A DNA stretch of 32,166 nt, from the NCBI GenBank assembly GCA_947259715.1, contig CAMYNR010000194.1, positions 1-32,166 of the forward strand. The letters are read 5' to 3'. Made by a program: the position numbers and the translations under genes. The notes beneath the pieces were generated by a model, which saw nothing but the letters and a program-made list of their open reading frames with translations, searched no databases and had not been told where the DNA came from. Source of the DNA: an uncultured Desulfuromonadales bacterium. GTDB lineage: Bacteria; Desulfobacterota; Desulfuromonadia; Desulfuromonadales; Geopsychrobacteraceae. Position 1 is the stretch's first letter. Each line of letters begins with the position of its first letter. Below are positions 1 through 10,000 of the stretch, piece after piece.

Positions 1-2018
1 GAAATGACCTGTTTTTCTGCAATTTCAAGCGGAGCGGGTAAAACCCTGATCCCCTTTTTCACATCAGCCAGAAAAAGCTCCTCACCGGAGAAGGCCAGCG
101 CCCGAGAAGAGCGTTTTTTGCGAATGGTGGTGATTAATTTGGGCCGACGTGGATTGCGGATATCAATGAAATGCAGGCCGCCCTTATGACTGCTGACAAA
201 CAGGTTTTGCCCAGAGCTGCCGAGGGCATTGGCAAAGCCCGGCAAGTTCAACATGGTCAATACCTTTGGCCGTCGGGGGTCGCCAACATCGAGAACAGAC
301 AACCCAGTTCCGCCGTTCGTCAGGTATAAAATGTCATCTTTTTTCAACAGATAGCGTGCCGTGGCAAATGTATTCATCGGCCAGGGAGGTTCAATCCGAA
401 ACACCTCTTGCAAAGTTTTCTCTTTGCTTATTTCCAGGCCGACCAGGCCCTGTTGATTTGCTGTGACATAAACCATTCCATTGGGCATGACCACCACATC
501 AGTCGCCTGCTTCAAATCAACTTGGTCTAACAACAGCGGGCCGTCTGGCGATGTCAAATCATACAAACGGACCCCATCAACTCCGACCGCCACCAGCAAG
601 GTCCCCGAGACAAAAACATTTCGCACATAAGGACTTTTAAAGCTCAGAATTTGACGTATTTTTTTGGGGTCAGTAACATCAAACGCCAGAATGCGGCCAT
701 TTCCGGACTGGTATAAAGTATTCTTATTGTCCGCCAGATGGAGATAGGTTCCGCTAGCTAGCCTGGCGACCTGGATGTTGGTCTCCAAATCAACAATGCC
801 GCCCCTTTGATCCTTTGACGCACTGGAGAAATACAACCAGCGGCCATCTATGATTAAGTCATGAACATCGCCAGAAGCCTTTACCGGTTTGATTTCCTGA
901 TAAGGTTTAGCCTGGTCAGGGTCGATTATCGCCAGGCTATCCCTCCCCGCTCGGCCATAATAATAGCGACCCACCCTCCAAGTGACCGAACTGGCCCCCG
1001 AGGAAAAAGGAACCAGGCGAATGGGCTCGTTAGCGGAAATTCCTGCTCTGGGAATCGCTTGCAAACCGTAGGAAACAATATTTGCCATGATGTACCGGTC
1101 AGAAACGCTCAGTCGGGTCGGTTTCCCGTAAACCTGCCAATCGTTCAAATGGTGAGGATCAGCTGAGTTATTAAGCTGGTAACGACGGATGCCAACCTTG
1201 TCTTCAATAAGAAAAAGATTGCCCGCGTAAATATCGAGATCCAAAAGGTGACAACCTGGTCTGAAATGTTTGACTTTTTCTGGATGACCTGGCTTTTTCA
1301 AATCATAAATATAGAGTCCATTATCCTTCAACAAAACGAATAGAAAACCATCATGGACCATCATTTTCTGTATTTCTGTGGATGGCTCAGCATGATGGAC
1401 CAGGCGGGGTTCAATTGAAGAGGTCAGATGGTACACCAGAAAACCATCATTTTTTGTCGAAACGTAGAGATGGTCTGAGTAGTATCTACTTTCCACAACC
1501 ACTCCAGGCCAATGAATCGCCACATCCTGTTGGAAAAATTCTTTCCTTAAGCTGACAATTTTGACCCCATGGTTCCCGCAGCTCAAAGCGAAACGATCAC
1601 CGATTGCTTCAATATCGTGAACAGGCCACTTCTCTACGGATTGAAAAAGAAAGCCTGGCCGTGCAGGGTCGCTGACATCGAGAACCTGAACACCCCGGAG
1701 CAAATTCCCTAACAGCAGCCGATTCCCGCTGAGATGCATATCGCTTATATTGCCGGGAATCGGCAGGGTCTTAACGATGGCATCCCGATTATTAAGATCC
1801 ATCACCAGATTAAGCTGCATATCCGCATTGAAACCACTTCCGGTGATGTCCAACGCCATCGGTTCTCCCACCCGGGCCTGGAGAGGCTCAATCGCATCCA
1901 GACTTAAAGGCTCAGGATGCGAGGCGTAAGAAACGAAGTTGCTGCCGGTCCACCAGAAAGCAAACAGGTACCCTCCAAGGAGAAGCGCCAGCAAGGCAAT
2001 CAGCACCCGCCTGTTCAT
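1..2018 (-). CDS. LVIVD-repeat beta-propeller protein, membrane-anchored or secreted (3' end outside window)
   Basis: The reading frame stays open from an ATG at 2018 to the left window edge, giving about 672 residues without the C-terminus. Residues 3-24 form a hydrophobic segment after two arginines, so the protein is exported or N-terminally anchored. A TIG/IPT-like beta domain is likely around residues 40-90. After that come repeated blades with the LVIVD signature D(V/I)xxPxxPxx, for example LDVSDPARPGFL near residue 111 and IDIRNPRRPKL near 617. LVIVD repeats build beta-propellers in extracellular bacterial proteins; no enzymatic function is known to me and none is visible. An AGGAGA ribosome site lies inside the end of the upstream kinase gene, and the start overlaps that gene's stop as ATGA, so the two are probably translationally coupled. 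The family call is firm; the partner or ligand is unknown. Confidence 0.8.
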   Translation of the reverse strand, partial: MNRRVLIALLALLLGGYLFAFWWTGSNFVSYASHPEPLSLDAIEPLQARVGEPMALDITGSGFNADMQLNLVMDLNNRDAIVKTLPIPGNISDMHLSGNRLLLGNLLRGVQVLDVSDPARPGFLFQSVEKWPVHDIEAIGDRFALSCGNHGVKIVSLRKEFFQQDVAIHWPGVVVESRYYSDHLYVSTKNDGFLVYHLTSSIEPRLVHHAEPSTEIQKMMVHDGFLFVLLKDNGLYIYDLKKPGHPEKVKHFRPGCHLLDLDIYAGNLFLIEDKVGIRRYQLNNSADPHHLNDWQVYGKPTRLSVSDRYIMANIVSYGLQAIPRAGISANEPIRLVPFSSGASSVTWRVGRYYYGRAGRDSLAIIDPDQAKPYQEIKPVKASGDVHDLIIDGRWLYFSSASKDQRGGIVDLETNIQVARLASGTYLHLADNKNTLYQSGNGRILAFDVTDPKKIRQILSFKSPYVRNVFVSGTLLVAVGVDGVRLYDLTSPDGPLLLDQVDLKQATDVVVMPNGMVYVTANQQGLVGLEISKEKTLQEVFRIEPPWPMNTFATARYLLKKDDILYLTNGGTGLSVLDVGDPRRPKVLTMLNLPGFANALGSSGQNLFVSSHKGGLHFIDIRNPRRPKLITTIRKKRSSRALAFSGEELFLADVKKGIRVLPAPLEIAEKQVI

Positions 2019-4417
2019 AGGTTCTCCTGTGCTGCTGGGTCATCCTTGCCGGTAGCGGCTATTTTCCCAAGCATTGCCTGCAGGGCATTGCCCCCTAAAG
2101 GTCTTTCCAGCACGCCGGCGGCAAACTGGCGCAATGGCTCAACCGGATCACCGGGCTGATGAAGAACGATCAGATTGGACAAAGGCTGTTGTCCTAACAG
2201 ATCAAGCAAAGGCTCAATGTCGCCAGGACGCAGATCGACGATGACCGCCTGATAGCACTCGTGGTCGCTTTGCCGGATGAATGCGGTTAACGAATCAACC
2301 ACATCCACAACCCACGAAGTGCTCTGCAGGGCCAGACGGATCAATTCCTGACTGGCAACGCTGCCTCCGTAAACCGCCACCGTTATCCTGTCCTCTCCAG
2401 CAGTAGGGCGCCCTTCAGGCGAATTCTGCTGTGGTGCCGCAGGGACCAGGCGCAGTTCATGGTAACTGTTATGCAAAGCCTTCAACAAACTGCTCCAGGT
2501 GATGGGACGGTAAAGGCGCACTTCGTTGTTCCCAAGAGGGGATTTTTCCGCATCGTTGTCCAGCAACAGGATGCGCCGCAGGCAGCTGGTTTCACCCTCT
2601 TCATGAATCGCCTCCAGCAATTTCTGGCCATCCGGAAGCCTGGCAGAACCTGACAGGATCAGCAACGAAAAGGGTTGCCGGCGGCGTTTTGCTGCCTCTA
2701 ACTGATACCAGGCATCAGCAGCATTGCTGGTCACCAGGACCGACAAACCAAGCTCGCTCAAGCGTTGCAGCAGATAGTGCCGGGACTGGGGATTGGCCTC
2801 CTGCAGCAGGACCTGCTGGTGTTGAAGAGACACCGGGATGCAGACTGGATTCCGTTTGATCAGCGGCAGAGGCAGGCTGACCCGAAAACGGCTGCCCTGC
2901 CCCAACCGACTCTCACAACTGATGGAGCCCTGCATCAGATCGACCAGTTGGCGAACGATTCCCAAGCCGAGGCCAGCCCCGCCATACTCACGGGTGATAC
3001 TGCTATCGGCCTGGTAAAATGCGGAAAAGATACGTTTTTGGGTCTCGCTATCCATCCCGATACCGCTATCTTCGACTTCCAGGCTAAAGCAGGCCGCCTG
3101 TTGGCTACTGTTCTCTGCGAGGCTCAAGCGAAGGTTGATTGCACCTGTATGGGTAAACTTAATGGCGTTTCCGAGCAGATTCATGACAATCTGTCGAACC
3201 CGGTTTTTATCCCCCCGAACTTCCCAGGTGGTCGACAGCGGAATATCGGCATGGAGCTGAACCCCCTTCTCCTGCGCCTGTGGCCAAAGCAAAGCGACCA
3301 CCTCTTCCACCACCTGATAAAAGGCAAAGTTCTCAACATCAAGTTCCAGCTGGCCGGACTCGATGCGGGAAAAATCCAGAACTGCGTCGATCGACCGCAG
3401 CAGATCCTCTCCGGAGCGCTGGACTGTCTTAGCCAGCATTTCCTGTTGCTCATTCAAGCCTGTCCGAAAGAGCAGCTCATTCATTCCCAGAACACCATTG
3501 AGGGGGGTACGCAATTCATGGGTCATATTGGCTAAGAATTGCGATTTTTCCTTGCTGGCCATTTCCGCCTGCTGCTTGGCGATCTGAAGTTGTTCAACTG
3601 TCCGGGTTAAATCTTTAGTTCTCTGTAACACCTGTTTTTCCAGTGATTTTTGATGGCCCTCCAGCTCAGTGCGATGCTGCTCGATCTTATCGAGCATCTG
3701 ATTGAAACCATCGACCAGCAGCCCGATTTCATCCGGGCCATGCTTAACCGCCCGCAAATGATAATTGTTCTGTCGGGAGATCTGTTTCATCGTTTCTACC
3801 AGGGCCAGCAGCGGATCTGACACCGGTTTTTGCAGTATCCCGCTAAGCCACCAGGAGCAGACAGCCAGCAAAGCCAGCGCAATAAGCACGCTGAAGACCA
3901 CCGCGTTGATGCGATCGTGCAGCGCCTGCAGGTCGGAAAGGAGATAGAGAGTGCCGATCCGCTGCTCATCATGGAAAATAGGCTGGTAGAGCCCCAGATG
4001 CTGCCAGTCTGAAGAGACCTGATGGCTGGTGGAGTCGGTCCAGAAGGATCGATTCTGTTCCGCAAAATCGAGCGGAATAGCCCGTAGAAGAAATCGGGAA
4101 TCAAATTGATCAAGATACTCGGCAACCGGCTGCCCGCTATCGTCAAACAGATAGGCAGCATGGATATTCGGCTGCAATTTCAATGAAGCCAGGACCTGTT
4201 CCGCCTCACGAAATTGATTCAACAGCAGAAAACGCCGGCTGTTTTCCCCCAGACTCTTGGCCAGGATAGCGGTCTCACGGATGAGTGTGGTTCGCGAAGA
4301 GTGGATTTGCAGATAGATATAGAAGCTGCTGACCAGCAGAAGGACCAGCAGACTGCTGGCCATAATGGCCAGAGTCAGTTTTTTTCGAATCGAGAAAAAT
4401 TGAAAAAATTGCTTCAC
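2015..4417 (-). CDS. Membrane-bound sensor histidine kinase with two degenerate C-terminal receiver domains
   Basis: This is an 800-residue kinase of BarA-like layout. TM helices are at about 12-36 and 172-194 and enclose a periplasmic sensor of CHASE8-like type. They are followed by HAMP (about 195-250), a short coiled coil, HisKA with phospho-accepting His300 in THELRTPLNG, and the ATPase domain (N-box N413/N417, DSGIGM 450-455, GGAGLGLG 479-486). Two receiver-like folds follow at about 534-650 and 678-785. The first has Ser where the phospho-Asp should be (LLILSGS) and Arg in place of the conserved Lys (YRPI). The second keeps an Asp (VIVDLRPGD) but also has Arg for Lys (ERPL). Phosphorelay through them is therefore doubtful. 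The start is GTG with AAGGA 8 nt upstream. No response regulator gene is adjacent; the only co-transcribed gene in view is the LVIVD protein, which might supply the signal. Confidence 0.9.
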   Translation of the reverse strand: MKQFFQFFSIRKKLTLAIMASSLLVLLLVSSFYIYLQIHSSRTTLIRETAILAKSLGENSRRFLLLNQFREAEQVLASLKLQPNIHAAYLFDDSGQPVAEYLDQFDSRFLLRAIPLDFAEQNRSFWTDSTSHQVSSDWQHLGLYQPIFHDEQRIGTLYLLSDLQALHDRINAVVFSVLIALALLAVCSWWLSGILQKPVSDPLLALVETMKQISRQNNYHLRAVKHGPDEIGLLVDGFNQMLDKIEQHRTELEGHQKSLEKQVLQRTKDLTRTVEQLQIAKQQAEMASKEKSQFLANMTHELRTPLNGVLGMNELLFRTGLNEQQEMLAKTVQRSGEDLLRSIDAVLDFSRIESGQLELDVENFAFYQVVEEVVALLWPQAQEKGVQLHADIPLSTTWEVRGDKNRVRQIVMNLLGNAIKFTHTGAINLRLSLAENSSQQAACFSLEVEDSGIGMDSETQKRIFSAFYQADSSITREYGGAGLGLGIVRQLVDLMQGSISCESRLGQGSRFRVSLPLPLIKRNPVCIPVSLQHQQVLLQEANPQSRHYLLQRLSELGLSVLVTSNAADAWYQLEAAKRRRQPFSLLILSGSARLPDGQKLLEAIHEEGETSCLRRILLLDNDAEKSPLGNNEVRLYRPITWSSLLKALHNSYHELRLVPAAPQQNSPEGRPTAGEDRITVAVYGGSVASQELIRLALQSTSWVVDVVDSLTAFIRQSDHECYQAVIVDLRPGDIEPLLDLLGQQPLSNLIVLHQPGDPVEPLRQFAAGVLERPLGGNALQAMLGKIAATGKDDPAAQENL

Positions 4418-4515
4418 AAAAAGTCCTTACCGGCTGATGACCGCATAAGATTAACAATTCTCACGCCTTAATTAAAGTAAAAGCTTGAAATTTCACCAAT
4501 TTCGCTAATCAAAGA

Positions 4516-4544
4516 TTGCCTTTCTGAAGTGTCTGCCTTAGAGT
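4516..4544 (+). promoter_or_regulatory. Possible sigma-70 promoter for the DUF6178-like gene
   Basis: TTGCCT at 4516-4521 and TAGAGT at 4539-4544 are separated by 17 bp, about 50 bp before the ATG at 4593. Each hexamer matches consensus at four of six positions. A 6 bp inverted repeat (TAGCGT at 4544-4549, ACGCTA at 4563-4568) sits at the expected transcription start and could be an operator. Pattern match only. Confidence 0.3.
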
Positions 4545-4592
4545 AGCGTCCTTTTTCTAGAAACGCTAAAATCAGCCTGGGAGGATTCAGCA

Positions 4593-6257
4593 ATGACCAG
4601 CATCCAGCTGCCCAAAGAACGCCAGGTCGGCCACCTGACGCTGCACCGGCAGGGAAAAAAAATAACCAGCAAAGAGTACAACGCCCTGACTGCCGCGGAA
4701 CGACTGGAGATGATTCGTCAGGCGCGGGGGAAACAGAAGCTCGATCTGCTGCTGAACGCCCAAGATGCGGAACAGCTGGTTCCCCAGCTGCATCCGCAGG
4801 AGATCTATCTGACTGTCAACCAGCTCGGACCGGACTCCTGCAGCGAACTGCTGATGCTGGCCAGCACCGAGCAGGTCACCACCCTGCTCGATCTTGACTG
4901 CTGGAATGGCGACCAGCTCAGCCCGGTTCTGTCGCTGCACTGGCTGGAACTGCTGCTGTCGACGGGGCCGGAAAAAGTCTGTCAGCTGGCCAAAGAGATT
5001 GAACCTGAATTACTCGCCCTGTTTTTGAAAAAACACCTGAAGATCACCCGCGGCCTGGAAGCCTTCGATGATGACGGAGCGGAAAACGCCAACCGTCTTG
5101 AAGGATTGTACGATATCGAGTACGCCAGCGAAGATGCTGCCAAGATCATCGCGGCGCTGCTGAAAATATTGATGCAGGAAGAGCAGGAGACCTATCTGCT
5201 GCTGATGGAAATGATCCGCAGCGAAAATCTGTCTGTATTGGAAGAAGAGGTCTACCAAACCCGGGATAACCGTTTGCTGGATCTTGGCATTCTGCCCTCC
5301 GCCGAGGCCAGAGGGCTTTATAGCTATATCGATACCACGTCATTCCAGGTTGGAGGAAAAGAGGACTTCAGGCTTGAAGCGGAAGCGCTGCCGAATCCCG
5401 GAGCAATTCTGGCTCATGCGACACCTGACAACCTGCTGGCCGAAGTTCTGGCGACCGACATCAGCCATCAGCTGGCGACCGAACTCTCTATGCTGGCCAA
5501 TCGAAAAATGAGCGCCGATCAGATCGATCTGGCATCCGCCGAAGCGATCGCTGAGAGCCTGCAATCGCTCTACAAGGTCCTTAATCTGGCCCTGGAAAAC
5601 CTGGCCGGCAAAGACCTGGCCCAGGCGGAGACCGTTTTCAAGACCACCTATCTACAGCAGCTTTATCAATATGGCTACAGCCTGATTCATAAACGGCAAC
5701 TGCAGGCTCAGCAGATCACTGAGGGCCCGATCGGCCAACTGCTGGATTACCCGGAGCAGTTGTTTGTCGATTCGCTGCTCCAGCAGCCAGCGTATCTCTA
5801 TTGCGATGCGACCGAGGACGCGCCAAGCAGTTTACAGGAAATCAGCAGCAGCAAAGATCTGCAGGTCGTCGATGCCCGCTTGCAGCAGCTTACGGCGCTG
5901 GAGAAACTCTTCACCGAACAGCTCCCCTTTCGCCTGCCAACCGGCGAGGCCCTGGAGTCAGCAGAACTGACCCTGGCCAGCCTGCTGCTGACCGCGGTCG
6001 CCAATCAAGTGCTCGGCAATCCCTTTGAGCCAAATCCCCTTCCCCTCACGACTCTGGCCGAGCTGGGCGAAAAAACACTGCAAGATGAGCAGATCAGGGA
6101 AGATTTTGCCCGCGGGTTCTGTGACTTTATGCGCTCTCATTCGAAAAACTGTGATTTTTTTGCCCAGTTCTGTCTGGAATGCTGGGAAGAGGAGCTCTGC
6201 GACTATCTTCATTCCGCTACAGATTTTCAGCCCAGCTTTCTGCTTCTGAGAGACTGA
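4593..6257 (+). CDS. DUF6178-like cytoplasmic protein of unknown function
   Basis: This gene encodes 554 residues with no signal peptide or membrane segment. It is acidic, leucine- and glutamate-rich and probably all-helical, with Cys residues near the C-terminus. The overall look, including the ITSKEYNALTAAERL opening and the central DIEYASEDAAKIIAALL segment, recalls the DUF6178 family that I associate with Desulfuromonadota; this is recognition from memory. No catalytic motif is evident. The start is set by GGGAGG at 4579-4584, 8 nt before the ATG. The gene stands alone between a divergent kinase and a separately promoted small gene, so context gives no function. Confidence 0.6.
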   Translation: MTSIQLPKERQVGHLTLHRQGKKITSKEYNALTAAERLEMIRQARGKQKLDLLLNAQDAEQLVPQLHPQEIYLTVNQLGPDSCSELLMLASTEQVTTLLDLDCWNGDQLSPVLSLHWLELLLSTGPEKVCQLAKEIEPELLALFLKKHLKITRGLEAFDDDGAENANRLEGLYDIEYASEDAAKIIAALLKILMQEEQETYLLLMEMIRSENLSVLEEEVYQTRDNRLLDLGILPSAEARGLYSYIDTTSFQVGGKEDFRLEAEALPNPGAILAHATPDNLLAEVLATDISHQLATELSMLANRKMSADQIDLASAEAIAESLQSLYKVLNLALENLAGKDLAQAETVFKTTYLQQLYQYGYSLIHKRQLQAQQITEGPIGQLLDYPEQLFVDSLLQQPAYLYCDATEDAPSSLQEISSSKDLQVVDARLQQLTALEKLFTEQLPFRLPTGEALESAELTLASLLLTAVANQVLGNPFEPNPLPLTTLAELGEKTLQDEQIREDFARGFCDFMRSHSKNCDFFAQFCLECWEEELCDYLHSATDFQPSFLLLRD

Positions 6258-6283
6258 AAAGAGAAACATCCCGGTTGAAAAAT

Positions 6284-6313
6284 GGACGGGCTGCAAATTT
6301 CTGAGGCCCGTCC
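6284..6313 (+). terminator. Stem-loop after the DUF6178-like gene
   Basis: GGACGGGC at 6284-6291 pairs perfectly with GCCCGTCC at 6306-6313 across a 14 nt loop, 27 bp after the stop codon. No T-tract follows, so it may be an mRNA-stabilising or Rho-assisted end rather than a classical intrinsic terminator. Confidence 0.45.
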
Positions 6314-6394
6314 GCCTCTTCCGCCGACAAAATTCCTCAACATTTTAGGCAACTTAAACAATTCCCCTCCGTCTCGACTTTAATATTAGAAAAG

Positions 6395-6423
6395 TTTACT
6401 TTTACTAAACGACTGACTAATAT
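6395..6423 (+). promoter_or_regulatory. Probable sigma-70 promoter of the retropepsin-like gene
   Basis: TTTACT at 6395-6400 and TAATAT at 6418-6423 are spaced 17 bp apart in an AT-rich island. This predicts transcription from about 6430 and a 40 nt leader to the ATG at 6470. The -35 region lies within a small inverted repeat (GTTTA, 7 nt, TAAAC). Confidence 0.45.
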
Positions 6424-6469
6424 CTAACCATTAGAATTCACACATTGTCACGAGGGGATTCGAGGGACT

Positions 6470-6934
6470 ATGCGAAAAAACAAAAATTCATTACTGATCG
6501 ATATCGGCTGGTGTGAGTGGGTTGCATTTCCAGCACTGAAGATTCCAGCGATTGAAGCGGAAGTCGACATGGAATCCCGGCAGTCGATTCTGAATGTGTT
6601 CGATTTCTCCACTTTTAAAGAAGGGGAAGATCTGATGATCAGTTTCGGCGTTCATCCGATCCAGAACACCAATGAAGTTGAGGTCTATTCGGTGCTGCCG
6701 GTAAAAACCAGACGCCTGGTCAATATGGCCGAGGGCGAACGGGAATGGTGCTACGTTATCGAGACCGAAATCCGCATCGGCTCACTGAAGAAAACCATCG
6801 AGCTGACCCTGGTCAAACGGGAAGATACGACCTTCCGCCTGCATCTGGCCCCCAAAGCAATTAAAAGCCTGGTGCGCGTCAACCCGCAGAAGAGCTATCT
6901 GACCGGACAGATCCTCCAACTGCAACCCTCTTGA
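6470..6934 (+). CDS. RimB/COG4067-type retropepsin-fold protein lacking the catalytic DTGA motif
   Basis: This 154-residue protein aligns by eye along its whole length with the so-called ATP-dependent zinc protease family (PF05618/RimB, retropepsin-like). Shared landmarks are GWCEWVAFPALKIPAI (residues 13-28), the FGVHP strand (59-63), YVIETEIRIG (95-104), IELTLVKRE (110-118) and VNPQKSYLTG near the end. Active members carry D-T-G-A in K(V/I)DTGA. Here the position reads VDMESRQS, so Asp33 remains but Thr, Gly and Ala are Met34, Glu35 and Ser36. The usual LLGR motif is also altered, to HLAP. A proteolytic role is therefore unlikely; a binding or regulatory pseudoenzyme is more plausible. A GAGGGA ribosome site precedes the ATG. 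No RimK ATP-grasp partner lies in the window. Confidence 0.75.
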   Translation: MRKNKNSLLIDIGWCEWVAFPALKIPAIEAEVDMESRQSILNVFDFSTFKEGEDLMISFGVHPIQNTNEVEVYSVLPVKTRRLVNMAEGEREWCYVIETEIRIGSLKKTIELTLVKREDTTFRLHLAPKAIKSLVRVNPQKSYLTGQILQLQPS

Positions 6935-6978
6935 CCCTCAGTTTAAAAACCCCTGCCCACTAAGGGTATAAAATCATA

Positions 6979-7026
6979 CTTTTCCCAGAGCTGTGATCTA
7001 TTTTGGGCGGGCAGCCCTGGGAAAAG
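6979..7026. terminator. Long stem-loop between convergent genes
   Basis: CTTTTCCCAGAGCTG at 6979-6993 pairs with CAGCCCTGGGAAAAG at 7012-7026, giving 15 bp with one mismatch that reads as a wobble pair in minus-strand RNA, and an 18 nt loop. It separates the retropepsin-like gene from the addA stop at 7029 and can serve both directions. The polarity is unusual: the 5' arm begins with T and the 3' arm ends with A, so no U-tract follows the stem. Confidence 0.5.
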
Positions 7027-7028
7027 CC

Positions 7029-10000
7029 TCATCCAAAGGTGCTTTCCGGCACCAATTCACACCAGCCGTCGAAAAGTGGAAAATAGAGTGCCAGCCTGAT
7101 TTCCCGTTGGGGCTCCAGAGCCACCAGAAGTTGCTGATAGCTCACCAGCTGATTTCGATATTGGGTCAGCTTTCTTTGGAAAAAGAATTTTTCAGATTCG
7201 CCTGTTTTCGGCCTGCTGACTTTATAATCGATCACCCAACGCACTCCCTGTTCATCAATAAAAGTGCGGTCGATACTGGCATGAATCAGATTGCCCGCGA
7301 CGAGCCCGGTCAATGGCAATTCGCAGGCGGCCTCAGAATGAGCCTGCAGAAGCCAGCGCCCCCGCTCGCTATTTAAGGTCTGCTCAACCGCCGTCATTAT
7401 TGTCTGCAGGGCAGCCTCATGCTCTGCCGCAGGAACGCCCAGACCGGCCAGCTGACGCTTGAGTGTTTCCTGCAGCTGTGACCGAGCGCTATTCCAATGC
7501 GCCACGCCCTGCAGGGCAATTTTTTCCAACAGCAGGTGCACCAGGGTACCGATATGCCGCTGGGCCTGGTTTTCCCAGCCGCTGAACAAAAGCTCCTGCT
7601 CTTCACCCTGCTCGAAATCGGAAGCACGGCCGACCTGGGCGACCTCCGCCCGTGGCGCAGCGTTCAAGCTTGGCTGGCGCCAAGCGGTGGGCAGCCGTTT
7701 CAGCTTGACCTGCAGGCAGGTTTCGGCAACCTCGGCCAGCTCCAGGGCACAGGCATTGAATTGCTCTTCTACCGCTGGCCAGAGGGTTTCCAGCAATGAA
7801 CCGGCCTCCGGTTTAAGCCGGCCCTGCCGATTTTCCCTGGCGTGCCCGATCAGATGCAATTGACGCTTGGCCCGGGTCGCCGCGACGTACAGCAGGCGCG
7901 CAACTTCAAGGTCCTGCTTCTCCCTCTCGAGCTGGCCGATCAATCGATAGATCGGATCCTGCCGGCGGCCATCCCGCGGTGCAATCGGGGCCAGCAGCAA
8001 ACCATAGGCAGGATGTTCCAGCCAGCGCAGCAGGGGGCTGTCGTCCCCTCGCGGCCTCCGTCCCAAACCAGGCACAATCACCTGATCAAATTCCAGCCCT
8101 TTGGCTTTATGGATGGTCATCACCTGCAGGCAATGATCCGCACCCGTGTCAGGAGCGGCGAACAGCCTGGCCAGCCCAGCTTCCAGTAACTCAGGTGCTG
8201 GCAGATCACCTCCAACAGCCAACGATTCCAGCAGATCAAAAACCAGCGCGGCATTTTCCACCCCCTCCCGGTCATAGCAGGCCGCCCCCCCAAGCGCCAG
8301 CCAGCAGCCTTCCACCAGAGCGCGCAGCGGCAACCGACCGCGCTGCTGCAGGCTGGCCTGTAAAATCGGCCAGACCCGGCTGAGACGCTGCTGCCCTTCT
8401 CCTGACAAACCTTCCCGCCGCGACGAGTCAGAGAGCAGGCCGGGCAGGGTCGCATGAGGCGCATCCGCCACCAGGGCGTGGAGATCATGCAGGCTCAAAG
8501 CAGCCCAGGGTGCACGCAGCACGGTTAACCAGGCGAGCCGGTCAGCGCGATGCAGCAAGGCCCGGGTCAGCGCCAAAAGATCCAAAGCCACCGGCTGTTG
8601 ACCGAGCAGCTCGATATCCTGAGCCTGATAAGACAGATTATGCTGCCGCAAGAGTTGCAGGATCTGTGGTAAATGGGTTCGGCTACGGACCAGAATCGCG
8701 ACGCTCTGGCTGGGATCTTCAGCCTTTACCTCATGGATCAGACGCAGGACGGTTTCCGCTTCACTGCGGTCATCCCGCTCCCGGAAGGCAAACAGCTGAC
8801 AGGCAGGAAGCGCCAATTCAGGCTGAACCGCTTCCGCCACCGCCAGGGGAACCGCACCGCTGGCCTCATCAACCTGAGCCGGAAAGAGACAGGCAAAGGT
8901 CTGGTTGACCCAGCTGACAATCCCCTGCTGCGAACGAAAATTGCACTTCAGTTGCAGGGGCTGCAGTTGCGGCCCGGACAGGCCGAGTCGCCCTTGAAAG
9001 GTGCGCAGAAAGAGACCGACCTCGGCTTCCCGAAAACGATAGATCGACTGCATCGGATCGCCGACCAGGAACAGGCTGCGCCCGTCGCCCGGCTGCCAGC
9101 CGCTGGTCAGGGTCTCAAGCAGTTCATACTGCAGCCAGGAGGTGTCCTGAAATTCGTCGACCAGAATATGGGTCAATTGACTGTCGAGCTGCAACAGCAG
9201 CTCACTCGGGTCCTCGCTGCTGCGCAGCGCTTCACGGGCGCGCAGCGCGAGCTCGGCGAAATCGGCCTGCCCGGTGCCGCGAAAAACCAGCCAGAGCTCA
9301 GCCACCAGCAGCGGCAACAGCTCGATCAGCGCCTGCAGAATCTGCCACTGTTCGCCAGGGTAGCGAGTCTCCGGCAACTCACGAGAGCGGGCCAGCAGAC
9401 AGACCAATCCCGGCTGGTCGGCCAGCTTCTCAAGCAGCGTCTGCATCCGCTGCTTGGACTCCTGCCCCTGCTTGCCGGCAGGAAAACCACACTTCACATT
9501 GATTCCGCCAGGCTTGCGCAAATCTCCGGCGGAGGTCAGCAGGAGATCGGCGAAGCCTTGCCAGAGCGGCAGATGGTCGACCTCAGCAGCAGGAAACCAA
9601 TCGAGGTCGGTCAAGGCCAGTAGCGGCCGCTGGCCCTGCTCCCAGAGGTGACTGGCCGCATAGCGGCCACAGAACAGCAGTTCCTCGTGCAGCGCGGTCG
9701 GCAGCAGAGCCGTCAACTTGGAGAGGCACTCGGCAACCAGCAGGGCCAGAGCTTCTTCCAGCAGCTGCCGCGAATCGCCCCCGGAGACCCCGAGCAGGTG
9801 GCGCAGCCACTGATCCCGCCGGCGCAGCATCTCCAGCAGCATCTGCTGCAGGCGCTCCATGCGATTGTCCAGGTGGGCAAGCAGCAAGGCGATCTGTTCG
9901 CCGCCGGGCTGATCATCGGCGAGACGGCCGACCAGGTTTTCCGCCGCCTGGCGATAGAGCAGATCAGCGTCCTCGGCCATCTCCGGCACACCGCCGAACC

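Noticed and set aside
8673-9623. 316-codon open frame on the plus strand
   Set aside because: It lies entirely antisense to the addA-like gene in a GC-rich region and shows no domain, leader or ribosome site.
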